Positions 1 to 12,301 of a stretch of 64,000 nucleotides of DNA are shown here, one piece after another (position 1 is the first letter of the stretch; every line of letters begins with the position of its first letter). This DNA is from Dirofilaria immitis (lineage: Eukaryota; Nematoda; Chromadorea; Rhabditida; Onchocercidae). Location: NCBI GenBank assembly GCA_024305405.1, contig JAKNDB010000075.1, positions 62,001-126,000 on the forward strand. Reading direction: 5' to 3'. The notes under the pieces are model-generated. The model ran no database searches. It was not told the origin of the DNA and saw nothing but the letters and a program-made list of their open reading frames with translations. The position numbers were made by a program, and so were the translations under genes.

Positions 1-1350
1 CAGCATGCCTAAAAAGGAGGGAAGAAGAGAAAGCTATGCCGATTATTGTAGGGTATATTTTCAAAAATTTAATTTCCACTATTTTTTTCAATCATTAAAT
101 GAAAATATACTACTAAAGGAATATAATCAGAAATGGAAGATATGATAAATAGTATTTATTTATAATTGAAAGAAACAAATAAATATGAAAGGAAATTTAA
201 AAATTTTTACCATTCTCTTCTGCTAATAAATTTTTTTCCGTTCCTTCATTTAAATTCCATAATAGATTTTCAATAATCTAAAATTAAATTAGCAAAGATT
301 ATATTAATGATAATTTAATAGTTACAAGGCAAGATTATATTTTCAAAAAAAAAGAAATTCTCGATAAAGGACAGTTGCTGTATTGATTAATGAAATTAGG
401 ACCTTTATACAATTGATTTTGATTTGATGAATGATAAGTTCATGTAACATTTATCCATCTTTTCGTCCTATTTAAATGATTAATTATTATTTCACACATT
501 GAATTTATTTTCATCTCTTCATGCGAATTAGTCAAAATGATTAAAATCAGCCAAATCGGTTTTCAAAATTCTAAACTTTTGATATTTGAAAATTACAAAA
601 ACTAAAATATGCCAAGCATTACTGTATAAATAATTGCGATAATTATGCAACAAAAAGTTTATTTGCATTACTTTCGCATTTTTTAATATTTCAAAAATTA
701 GACAAAATTGATATTAAATTTTTCAGAATTCATGATTTCATCTTTTAACAAAAATGAATAAACATTTGGCTAATTTATCATATCAAATATAAATAAATTC
801 AATTTATAGTATTTCAATTATTTAATTTTTTCTTATCATATTTTTATTAAATAAATATTTAAAAAATTTTTTTTACTATTACTATTTATATTGTACTATT
901 ACTAATAAACAATTAATTATATAAAATATGTATTATGGTACATGTGCTATTTTACTTATATACTTCAGGTTATTTAATTCAAATATTAATTATTCAGTTA
1001 ATCTATCCAAGATATTTCTTCTTCTATTTACCATATTACAGATATAGTAGTAGTAGTGTACAAGAGAGGAAGACTATAGCAACTATATATATATAGCAAT
1101 GTGATAATAAAATTATCATCTCTCGATTTATATCGCCCTATTTTTGACATATGATAAAATGTATGCCAAATATTTGTTAATCATTTAAGGATAATATTTC
1201 TGATATCTTAATATTTATCAAATAATGTCGATAAATTAGAGAAAGGTTATTTTCATTTTTTTTTTCAGCAATGATGATTTGAAAGCACGCAGTGGCGCAT
1301 TTTTACCACCACCGCCAACTTTTTCAGCAACAAACAATCATTTAAATTAA
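1..1350 (+). CDS. C-terminal exons of an unrecognised gene (5' end outside window)
   Basis: Two exons are visible. One runs from the window edge to 52 (donor GGGTATAT) and the last is 1269-1350 (acceptor TTTTTTTTCAG, stop TAA at 1348-1350). Read in the third frame, the first exon ends in phase 2 and joins the last exon through a Gly codon. The joined C-terminus contains KAMPIIVG, then NDDLKARSGAF, then LPPPPTFSATNNHLN. It is basic/acidic (RREEEK) followed by a short proline run. An AATAAA at 1375-1380 lies 25 bases after the stop and fits a polyadenylation signal. The family is not recognised and no domain can be assigned from about 44 residues. Other exons could lie in the 1.2 kb intron (53-1268), but I see none. 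Confidence 0.55.
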
Positions 1351-2929
1351 TAAAAAATTCATTGCAACGAACGAAATAAATAAGCATTTAATGGATGCTT
1401 TTTTTTATATTTTATTGTAGAATTTTTTGTTTTAATTCCAATTTTGATATGATGAAAATATCTGATAAATATTGATTAATTATTATTAATTTGTATATTT
1501 TATGATAAATTTATTTTGATATTTATTATATAATGTTTGTATTGAAATTGATTATTATAAATTTCGAATTATTCGCCAAATTTAGTTTAATTATGATAGA
1601 ATAGAACTAGAAATTATATTCTAATTTAAATCGATTTATTTAATTTCATATAAAGAAAAAGCAAAATAATGATTTGTTTATGAAATTTAACTATCTTTTA
1701 TATGATTTGAATTAAATGAATTAATAATGTATGTTGCATTCGTAAATGAGAAAGTTAAAATATGGATAAGGAAAAGAGTTAGATAAAATGAAAAAGATTG
1801 GATATAAGAAGCAGATGACCTTTTAAATGACCTATTATTTAATTACTCGATACTGGAAGGATGAAGTCAAGTTCCGGGAGGAGTAATCACTTTTTCTTTT
1901 TATTTTTATTAAAAAAATGTTTGTACATCTTTTGGTTAATAGCCATCATATCATTATTTCTATCTTATCATTTGTCGTTTATTTAATATACAAATATGAA
2001 TATTCAAAAGTTGTTTTCAATAAAAATTAGTTTGAGATATTGTCGTACGAAAGAGTGTGATAAATGATAAATAAAAAGGAGAAAGACATTAGATTGATAA
2101 GATAGCAGCATTCATTTCAAATCATAGTATCATTATAACATCATAGCAATATTATAATATAAAAATAATGAAATCAATTTAGAAGTATATATTTTTAGAA
2201 ATTCAATCTTTTATTCGTATTGCAAAATACTTTTTTTCTTTTCTTTGCTTTTTTTGATATTATTATTAATATTTTTGTTGTACCTATTTGGATTAAGTAA
2301 TCGAATTTGAATATTCATTTATAATAAGATATTTTATATTTCGAATTTAATTATTCTTTAAATGTTTTGTAACACTTCTTTTCATTAGTTTAACATCAAT
2401 TTTATTTCTCTCTCTCTCTCTATATATATATATATTATTTTTCTGCATTTTCTTTTTGGAAACATATCATTGATATAATAATGTTGTGGTTGCTTGATAT
2501 GATTAATTAAAATATTAATTTAAATTGTATGATTATTTCTTTTAAATTTATCATCATTATTATTATTTTTATTATAAGAAGAAATATACGGTAAGGTTTA
2601 AAAGTTTTTCTTCATTTGCAATCATAATTTGGCTCTTATCACCTTATCGCTCTCTCTCTTCTTCTCTGTTTCTGTTATTTATCTTTTTGATTGAATAAAA
2701 ACCTGATTTACTCATAGAACTAAAAACTGAAACTTCTTAACCATAACTTTAAAGTGTAAATGAAATATTATATAAATATACAATGCACGAAGCAATTAAT
2801 ATGATTGAGATCGACTGATCTGACAGAACTTATTGCCGTAACAATGATAGTGAAAATAATAATAAACATTTTATAATAGATGTCATAATAAACAATAGAA
2901 TTATGATTGCTAGAAATAGATGAGATACC

Positions 2930-3144
<215 letters not shown>

Positions 3145-3677
3145 TGAATTTTTTCATGTTAAAATTCAGAACTGGGAGATAATTTAGATTAAAATTGAGA
3201 GAAAAATAACCAATCTTTTTTCTTAATTTTAAGATTTTTCTTAACAAAACAACCAAAGGAAAGTTTTTTCTGACATCCAAGCATAATCAACATTTTGAAA
3301 TGAATAAATCTTTTTATTTTTCTCGATTTTCACTTCACCAGAAATTTACATGGATGCATCTGAAGATCCACGTATGAAGGGCTTTCAGGCGGAATATTTG
3401 TATATTCATCTTTTTTCCATTATAATAACGAAGTGTAACTAAGTAAACAAAGATCTGCCATACTGACTTATCTATTTCACATTTATTTTTCTTCTAAAAT
3501 TTAAAATGACATTCGAATCAATTTAAATGGAATTTGCTGTATTTCGAAAGTTTAAAGCCAAATTAAGCATAGATTATGGATGATCGAGTAGATGAATGAA
3601 TATAAATGTCATACTTCAGATCAAGTTATTTATATACCCTCAAATTTTATGAAAAATAAAAAGATAACTAAATAGAC

Positions 3678-3703
3678 ATATATATATATATATATATATA
3701 TAT
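3678..3703. repeat. (TA)n dinucleotide microsatellite
   Basis: Uninterrupted TA repeat of about 13 units in intergenic DNA. Confidence 0.95.
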
Positions 3704-4380
3704 GGTACGTCTGGTTGAGGGTCAATATCGATCAAATTATCAAATAATATACCAAATTGATATATACGATACATGATATTTGTTTTGGATATATTATTTG
3801 TCAAATTAATTCATCAGGTAATGATATTCAATTTAGTAACATAATAATCGCAATAAACTAATCGCACTTCAACAAAAAGGCTAAGAATAATTAGAAAATT
3901 TTTTTCGTCTCTTAAAATGTTCATTTAAATAATAAAGTTATATGCATAAATTTAGCATTATAAAAGAATTCAAAATCCTCTTAAAATTAGCAGAACTCTT
4001 ACGAAAAGAAAGAGGTACAAATTAAAATTCCAACAGAACGCAAAAAAGTTTTGTCATGAAAAAAGTCTTTGTATGTGATCGTTTTCATCATGAAACTGGA
4101 ATATTTCCGGACAAAAACTGATTTCTTATCATTTTATTATGATAAATATATATTTTTCGAAATTCGATTTCGATCGTTAATTATGATTCAAATAAGCGCT
4201 TTTTTTGAAGTATTTTCTATACTTCGATTTTCAGTATTATGGTAATGATTTGATACTGTATTCTTTTACAACAACATATGAACGCTATTTTAATCATTTA
4301 ACAATATTCCTCATATGATAGTTCTAGTAACTTAAAATCATTAAACCTTTGAATTTCAAAATGGTCTAACTTTCTCTTTA

Positions 4381-6986
4381 TCATCGATCTCGATCATCTT
4401 GAATGAAGATTTGTAACACATCAATAAGCTCTTTGTGACAATGCGGACATGAACCACCGTTATCACATAATTTTCGCGCTTTTTCATAACATCCAATAAC
4501 ACATCCACAACCATTTCTGCCACCAGCAACTGCTGACATCGTATCGCAATAATTTGTACAAAGTAGACAACGATAAATTTTGGGAAACCAAATTTGTGCA
4601 ACACCTTCAACTGAAAAGCAAACTACTTTTATTCTCAATAAACTTTTCCGATAAGTTTACATCACAATTTGAGTGGAAAAACACCATGTACTAAAAATTA
4701 TACTATTTGGAAAATTTTTTGTTTTTAATTATAACTGAAGTAAGAAACAATTAATGTTTAGCCGGGTATGATATTAATAATAATGAGGAAAGGGAATTTA
4801 AACTTTTACTACTCTTTCTACTTATCTCATTGTTGTGGTTCATTGTCATCATTTTTAGTAGCAGAAACAAATTTTATACCCGAATTAATTTCGATGTTCA
4901 AAATTAAGGTATAAATGTATACATCCAAACATTTTTAAGCTTAAAAATTAAAAATCTCTATAAATTATAACTTCGATGAAATAAGCAAAAACAAAAATAC
5001 TTTTTTCCGACAAATTGGGCATACAACTTCCATTGGTAGCTTTTTGCTTTGTTTCGTTGTCGCTCATAACTTATATAATTATCCTTACAAATTTTACAAC
5101 ATACTGCATGATTGCATGGCATTAAAAGCACATCAATGGGCCGTTCCCAGCAAAATGTACATATCGGTGATGTGGTCTGGAATATATATAAATAAATCAG
5201 CATTATCTAATATTATCACTTTTCTTTTTTCTATAATAAGAATGGTCAAATGAAAAAAACAAAAAATTCCATATCTATTATAATATAATTTTTGATTTAA
5301 TTGTTGACGCATCTTCACAGCAATGCTCTATCGAGAAAGTATATGCCTATGTTACGACATCCTCTAAATACGACTTAGTATTACAATGAAAGATCAAATT
5401 AGGTATTACAGAAGCTCAAAAATTGTTAAAATATAATGGATAAAAATATTAACGAATTTTTGTACTATTGATCGAGGAATATACAATTACCGCATTGGAA
5501 GTGGGCGTCGCGATTTCAGCCAACGGTTTGGAAGCTTTTATTTCTTCGTTGATGACAGCCTTCTGTTTCTTTTGAGTGGTCCACGTAAACATTTCGGAAG
5601 GATTTGGAATTGCAATAAGAGGTATACCCTGCAAACAAAACATGGAAAATAATAAAAATACAATATTTTTGATAATGATCTGATCCTAATATATTCAGAA
5701 TAATATTTCTGAAGACAATCTCTAATTTATAAATCTTTTCATCTACTTTCTGATTCTTAAGAAATCAAAATACTAACAACATATTTGCACTGTCTTAAAT
5801 AAATTTTGAAAAAAATATAAAATGGGAATATGGACTTGGAACTAAGAAATTGATGACTTTGACACTAATAAATTTAAATAAACAGTTCATGATTCTGAAT
5901 CTATGGAACCGATCCAACTTTTACCTCATCATTAAACATTTCACTGCTTGCTAGAGCTAAATACAACTCATCTATTGGATGATTGGGCAGGTAATCGAAA
6001 TAGATGCAACATGATGGTGGGAATAAATTGAGACGAAAACAAACAGCCAAGCGATTCTTCTCAAATCGTAAAAGTATCCGCAGATAATCGTCTGAAGTAA
6101 TAAATCTATCATAAGAAAATGCAAATTAATAGAATATAATTATAACATTCCAAATTAATTGAATTTTCATCTTTTAACATGCAAATAAATTAAGCGAAAC
6201 AATTTTATTACTAAAATGATCATCGTTCGAAGATGAAATGAATTGAACAAAGCGACATTCCTCATGACACACGTGCGCAGTATAATAAAAAAAGCTTAAA
6301 AATAAAAAAGATCAAAAAGATTCGATAAAACAATTGCAATACCCTTTTAGGAGCTTTGAAGTATTAGCGCTTAATTAAATGAATGATATTTTACAAGTTT
6401 TTAAAAATTTTATTTTACTTTTTTTAGTATTCCCGAAAAATGTCTCGAAACTTGCAAATAGATAGGATGAACTCAAGATTTGCTACATAAATGATGAGTT
6501 ATAGCATATCTTGACATTTTTCAAAAAAATAAAATGGGCACTACTGTATAGTTAAAATAAGTAAAACAAGTTTGATGGCTTTCCTAATTTTACTTTTTCT
6601 GCTTTAGAACTTTTAGTGATAGATTTACAAAGTCAAATTTCTAAATTTTTGCAAAATTACAAATTCTTAAAAATAAAAATTCTCCTTAAAACACATATGT
6701 CTACCTGTTTCCACATGATTCTTAACCCACGGTGGCATTTTTGGTGAATCCCAATTCTTGTAAGCCACCGTATTACTAGGATGCAATTTTTTCTTGATGA
6801 TTTCGATACCAGAACACACCGAAAAACCCACAAGCGGTAATTTTCGAAATTCCTCTAAAATGTGTTACGTGTTTTACATAATTTTTGAGTTAATCTCAGA
6901 AAGGAGTTTAGGACATTTATTACTACCATAAACTGCACCATTTGTTTATTTTTCTCGATGGTTTGAACAAGTAGATTCTCATTCAC
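4381..6986 (-). CDS. RING-finger protein (probable E3 ubiquitin ligase), 5' end unresolved
   Basis: Minus-strand exons in order: 6986-6927 (possible; VNENLLVQTIEKNKQMV), 6854-6705, 6091-5925, 5628-5491, 5176-5001 and 4610-4381 (stop TGA). Phases agree from 6854 to 5176. Exon 5176-5001 carries a C3HC4 RING: CTFC, then PCNHAVCCKIC, then VCPICRKK. The last exon has a second cysteine-rich, degenerate RING-like end (YRCLLC, CGCVIGC, SCPHCHKELIDVLQIF). RING proteins usually recruit E2 enzymes for ubiquitin transfer; that role is inferred here. The CPIC pair is in another frame from the first six ligands because of a T5 run at 5041-5045. One more base there restores the RING. One more base in the T6 run at 5001-5006 would make the donor phase fit the last exon. 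The family of the region before the RING (LPLVGFSVCSGIEIIKKKL, LRILLRFEKNRLAVCFRL) is not recognised. Exon 6927 does not fit the next exon by phase, so the start is open. Confidence 0.7.
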
Positions 6987-7797
6987 CTACACGATCTGTA
7001 GTTTATTTACTCTCAGATTACTGCAAATTTCTGAATTGCTGATGAGATTTCATGGAGGCTCATAAATTTAAAGACGATAAAGCCCTTAAAAATCTATACC
7101 ATAAAGACAAGATTTACACAGAAATTTGAATGAAATTCGCAATATTTCCATAGTGATGTATTTGAAACAACACAATTCTTAAACCGAATAAAATCCATTT
7201 TATCGTATTTGAGATATGAATTCATTTTAGAAATATTCCAATGACATTCAATGATGCGGCATCTGTAAGAAAGCATTGGTTATCTTATGATTTCTAATTT
7301 GATATTATGACGATATTCATAAAAGATAATTCAAGAAAAAGCACCATTACTTTTTGTTTTTCATTTATACATTTTTTTACTTATAAATATTTAAACATAT
7401 CGCTTGATATCTATTCACATACCATTTCTATTGCTCCATTCCTTTCTTATTTCATTTCCTAATGTATTTTACAAAGAAATAAAAAAGATTCAAAATTGTG
7501 AAATGAAAAATTACAGTATATTTCATAATGAAATGCAATAATATGGTTAAACACAGACTGATATTACATTAATAAAAATTCATTCTGATACAAACTATTT
7601 ATTGATAACATTAAAAAAAAAACTCCGAATCAAGGATGCCAAATTATCTTCTCTTTCCAGGAAATTGTATAATCTGCATACAGTGTTGTGAGATCCACTA
7701 CGTCTGTAGTCAAATTATAAGATCAAAGCAATAACATTACGCCATTGCTCTGCCAAGAAAATAACACTCCAATTCATTATGAATAGAAGCTTTTACA

Positions 7798-7843
<46 letters not shown>

Positions 7844-7914
7844 AATGCATAAACCAATACAAAACGATGAAGCAATTGAAATTAAACCGAAAAAATGACA
7901 CAATATTTTCCTAA
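6987..7914. other. Spacer between the RING gene and the zinc-finger block
   Basis: AT-rich, with no exon I can support. It holds a (TA)n run at 7799-7841. The missing 5' exon(s) of the RING gene could be here: a fragment near 7775 (reverse strand, acceptor-like TTGGCAG) was checked, but every frame stops early. Confidence 0.4.
7799..7841. repeat. (TA)n dinucleotide microsatellite
   Basis: About 21 uninterrupted TA units. Confidence 0.95.
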
Positions 7915-10900
7915 TTAATTTAAAGTACGACGCCAAGTTAACAAATCATTGCGACCAAGCAAATCAATGATATTCTGTTCATGCTCCCGACGGATATGTA
8001 CCAATAAGCACTCTCGATTTTGAAACTGCTCTAAACAAAGCTTTCATACTTCCGATCTGTAAATTTTCTAGATTAGACACTAACCAGAAAAACAATAAGA
8101 CATTATTCTTAAAGAATAATTAATGTAGATTCAAGAATTCATTTAAGCATTTAACATTAAAATATTTAAATAATAATACTCAACGAACATAAAATCAACT
8201 TATATGAATGGCTGGAAATGATCGTTATTTGCTGTTGTTGTTGCTCCATCCAAATGACGCGTTAATTGTGGAAGCGAGAAAACTGAAAAAAGGAAAGAGA
8301 TTGAACTATTCGAAGGTAAAATATCGTTTCGAATCAAAGCAGTAAAGCTGTCACAATCTAAAATTTTTCTTCATTTCCTTAAATATTTTCTATTATTTAA
8401 TTTTTAAATACTCTCTAACACAATAATTACTTTCCAATATATAATGTAGGGTAATTTTACCTGTGCTGTTTCATGATCTTCACTAACGAAATGTGCATTA
8501 CTTTCTTCCTGACTGGAGAAACTTTCGTCACAGATGACACAATTGGAAATGAATGTTGGTGCCTGTGCCAAAGAATCGAAATATTGCGGACTTGTATACA
8601 AACTTAATGGCAAATTAGTTAGTTCAGCGGATGTATTGATCGGCAAAATCATTATATTCGTCTGTAATAAATATATTAATAAAAAAATTGGTTAACTGAT
8701 TGCACCCGTGACCACCTGATCATTTCAAACAAGCAATCGACGATTAAGAGGTCGAAATATAGAGCAATTGTTTAACAATCATTTAACTGCTCTACTATCA
8801 TCCTTAACTTACTCCTCAGTAGATTGGGTAGCTTCATATAAAATTTGGATTTAAAATTCAACTTCAAAAAAATTCAACTAAAGAAAAAAATTAAAAATAA
8901 ACATCTCAGAGAAAATAGCTTACTCCTTTTCCTGACAAAAAGAAAACATGCGTCGTGAATCGATAATTATAAATGAACCAGTATCCAAGAATGGATAAGA
9001 AACAGCAATTCGAAGCATTACACCTTCCGGCGATAAAGAGCGTAACATTTGTATTGGAATCACAATCGCGCCACAATTATTTATCTCATTCACATCGTTA
9101 ACACTGCAATGGAAAAAGTGATGTAATTTGTTAAGAAATTTAAAAATTGACTTCAGTTGAAATTAATAATTTAAAACCAATGCACATCTGATGCAACTGC
9201 AGACATTTATAAAAAATTTGATAAATTTTCGAAATGTTTATGTATGAAATTTACGAAGAGCTCAACAAACAAGAAATATCATATGTGATAACTTACGAAA
9301 TTTCACTAATTGTCACTTCAACAGTTTGTGGATTTATATGCGGTTGCAATCTCAACATGAGATGCGTTGCCGTAGTGTTGATGTCCTAAAACGAAAATCG
9401 ACCAATCCTAACCAATAATTTGCTTTGAACCTTGAATTTTGAATAAAAAAAGAAAAACGCTCTCATTTCACAAACTTGAACCTTATTTACAATACGTGAA
9501 AAAGCAGAATTGAACGATGGTTGCACAAATCCTGCATTTTTAGGATCAGGTGCTAGCTGTAACGCAGTTGCCTGAAATTGCTCGCTGGTATTAAGCGAAG
9601 ACGCAACGCCACTAATGCCGTCAGCTACGTACGAATGGAATTGTCTAATGTGTGCATCACGGCTACGAGCAGTTCTGTAATCCAGTATTCTTTTAGAAAT
9701 TGATTATAAAAGTACAGAAATTTAAAAATATCTTCAACTTTTTAGAAAAGCAATGATTGCAATAAACTAACTTAAATCGCTCTTTGCATGTTTCGTCGGC
9801 ACATTTGAAAGATTTCTCCTCTGCATGAGATAAATATAGATGCTGCCGTAAAGCTGACAATGAACAATAGCATCGTTTACATAATGTACACATTTCACGT
9901 GTATTACCCAAGTCTTCATGTATTTTCAGGTGTTGATATAAAGTTGATTTAACACGAAAAGATCGTTCACATATCCCGCATGAAAAAGGTTTTTCACCTA
10001 AAATAAGAATTTGAAAAAGAACTTTCTTTTTAATATTCACCAATTTAGAGCCAAAAATGATGTCATGTGTAACACAAAAAATTCCTGAAAGAAAACCTAT
10101 TTGATACTTCATCAAACAAAATTGCAACTATTATTTAAAAATTTCATTTTAAGAAATTTAAATGAATAAATTTAATAAGGTTACCCGTATGAATTCTTTT
10201 ATGTCGCACCAAATCTGATGGTTTTTTGAATCGCCGATCACAAACATCACAAACATGAGATCGCTGAAGAATATTACAAATATAATATAGCAACTACAAA
10301 TTCATCCAAATTTACTTAATTATTTAATTCGATATATTATTCAATCTTTGTCCTCATGAATATAATTCATATTTCTGTCCCATCTCATTCCATCTTCTTT
10401 AGTCACATTATTTTAATCACAGAACAGTCAAAACAGTAACAACGAACAAATTATAATAAAACAATCTCTGTCTGACATAGCACACAATATATTTAGTACA
10501 TCGTTTTTAATTTTTTCTCACGCCGTTTTAATTCTTCTAATAGGCGAAAAGGAAAAGAGAAATCGTCCATAAACTGCTTTTAATATTAGCATTACTCAAA
10601 GAAATTTTCAAAAAGACATTAAACAGATAAAATAAAAAAAATATACACAAAGTATATTTACAATTTTAATAACACTATCAATATCTTCAATAACAAAGTC
10701 AAGAATGAGCTAACTGAAAATTCGAGCAATGAAGCCAAGAATAAATGAACGGCAAAAACAAAAATACACAAAAACCTGGTCATCCTTTAGTAAGAAATTT
10801 GTACAAGTGAAATTTCGTTGTTCATGCTGATTCTGCAAATAATGCCGTATTTCATGGAGGAAAAAGAAATAACATCAATGAAAAATTTTTATTTCTTTCT

Positions 10901-11997
10901 CGCTCCCAGTTGCGTCGGGGATAAAAGAAAAAATGTTTTTCAAAACAAATAACATCGATGCCTATTTTTTATAAGCAAAGATCTTGATCCACTTTATGTT
11001 AATTCATATTCTTAATGATAAAATTCTTAGTAACCTAATTAAATTGGCTAACTGTTTAATAAATATCAAGATTTCGAAAGTCTAATGAAATCAATGTATA
11101 ACTGCAACTCAAATAAAAAGCAAACAATACCAGCCATTTGATTACTTGGTTTTTGTTAAGTTATAAACATTTTATTTGCTTCATTTCTTAATTGATCAAT
11201 TGACTTTTCTGACATTTCTCATATTTCGTTTTACATCAAGACAATGTGATAAACTGAGTTTTGCGCAAAATAAAAAACGTACAGGACGATGAGTTGCATG
11301 CAAATGATCGGCAAGGTCAACACATCCGGAAAAAGTTTTTGAGCAATGATTACATGTCAGAACAGGAAGACTGTGTAGCGGATCGGAAACCATATTGTAT
11401 AAATGAGTTGATAATGTTGCATCTGCTAGTCAACGCAAATTCATTATTTCTACTGGAAAACAAAAAAGAAAAAAAACAAAAAAGGAGTAAAAATAGAAAT
11501 TCAGTAAATATACCTGAGCTAAAACTAAAGAAGCACACAGGACAACGAGTTTCCTGAGATTTTTCAACTGCCAAACCATTTATTAGATCACAATCCTGTG
11601 ACAACAAGCAGTTATTTAAACACGATGTCTGAAAAAGTCATTTATTTAAAAAAATACGATTTACTCCATGAGTCTAATTCCTTCTTCATTAATTTTAATG
11701 AGGCTGATTTTTTAATTACTATTAGGATATGCACCATATACTTGGCATGATCCTTGTGTTACACACTACTTTTTAACAAAGAGCTGTTACAAGTAAAATT
11801 AACGAAATTATGTTAGTTACCTCAGCTGAACTATCAATATTCAATTGTTTCGAACCGACGTCCAAAGATGAGAAATCAAAATTAGTAAGATCGTTTTCAC
11901 TAAAGTGAGCATTATCATCCTGTACAGTTTTGCTGAATAAATTATCGGGTGACCATGAAAGCGATTCCTGAAATAATTCCTTTAGTTGTATACTCAT
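7915..11997 (-). CDS. C2H2 zinc-finger protein, C-terminal part (probably one gene with 12302-17526)
   Basis: Minus-strand exons: 11997-11821, 11628-11514, 11425-11283, 10832-10776, 10263-10185, 9997-9772, 9674-9491, 9385-9297, 9103-8924, 8661-8461 and a 3' exon. Phases agree at every junction down to 9103-8924. Fingers seen include CPVC, CNHC (DLADHLHATH), CDVC (DLVRHKRIHTG linker), CGIC (LYQHLKIH), CTLC (LRQHLYLSH), CADETC (AHIRQFH) and CVIC (NAHFVSEDH). Between the last fingers lies a finger-free segment of about 150 residues. C2H2 arrays usually bind DNA, sometimes RNA, in the nucleus. ATG at 11997 (MSIQLKELF) could be a start. However, the exon before it at 12302 ends in phase 0 and this one is open in phase 0 from an AAG|ATAAGC site, though that acceptor is weak. 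Two competing 3' ends exist: 8283-8204 (LPQLTRHLDG) and 8030-7915 (CLLVHIRREHEQ, stop 7915-7917). Junction 8924/8661 needs one extra base in a run at 8927-8930. Confidence 0.75.
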
Positions 11998-12301
11998 TGG
12001 AACGCTTATCTTATTTAATCCCGATTATTTATAAATAAAATATTTCAGGATTCACTATGAAAAACTATTGTCTTTCCAAAAATTGCTCAGTCCAACAATT
12101 ATATTTGCAGTCAGTTTTCTACCACTATTTGAGTATGAAATCTGATCATTACTTTTTCGATGAAGAAAAATATAAATATATCTGACGAATAGTTTTAGAA
12201 TCAAAAACAGTTGAAATTATATCTCAACAATTAAAAATGATGTTAAGGTAATGATTATAGACTCCGATAAACCAAAAGATAAAAGTGTTATTACAACTTA
12301 C

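Noticed and set aside
4356..4610. 84-codon minus-strand frame MKVLHKFGFPKF overlapping the RING gene's last exon
   Set aside because: It is a shadow frame: the other frame contains the cysteine/histidine pattern and a stop at 4381.
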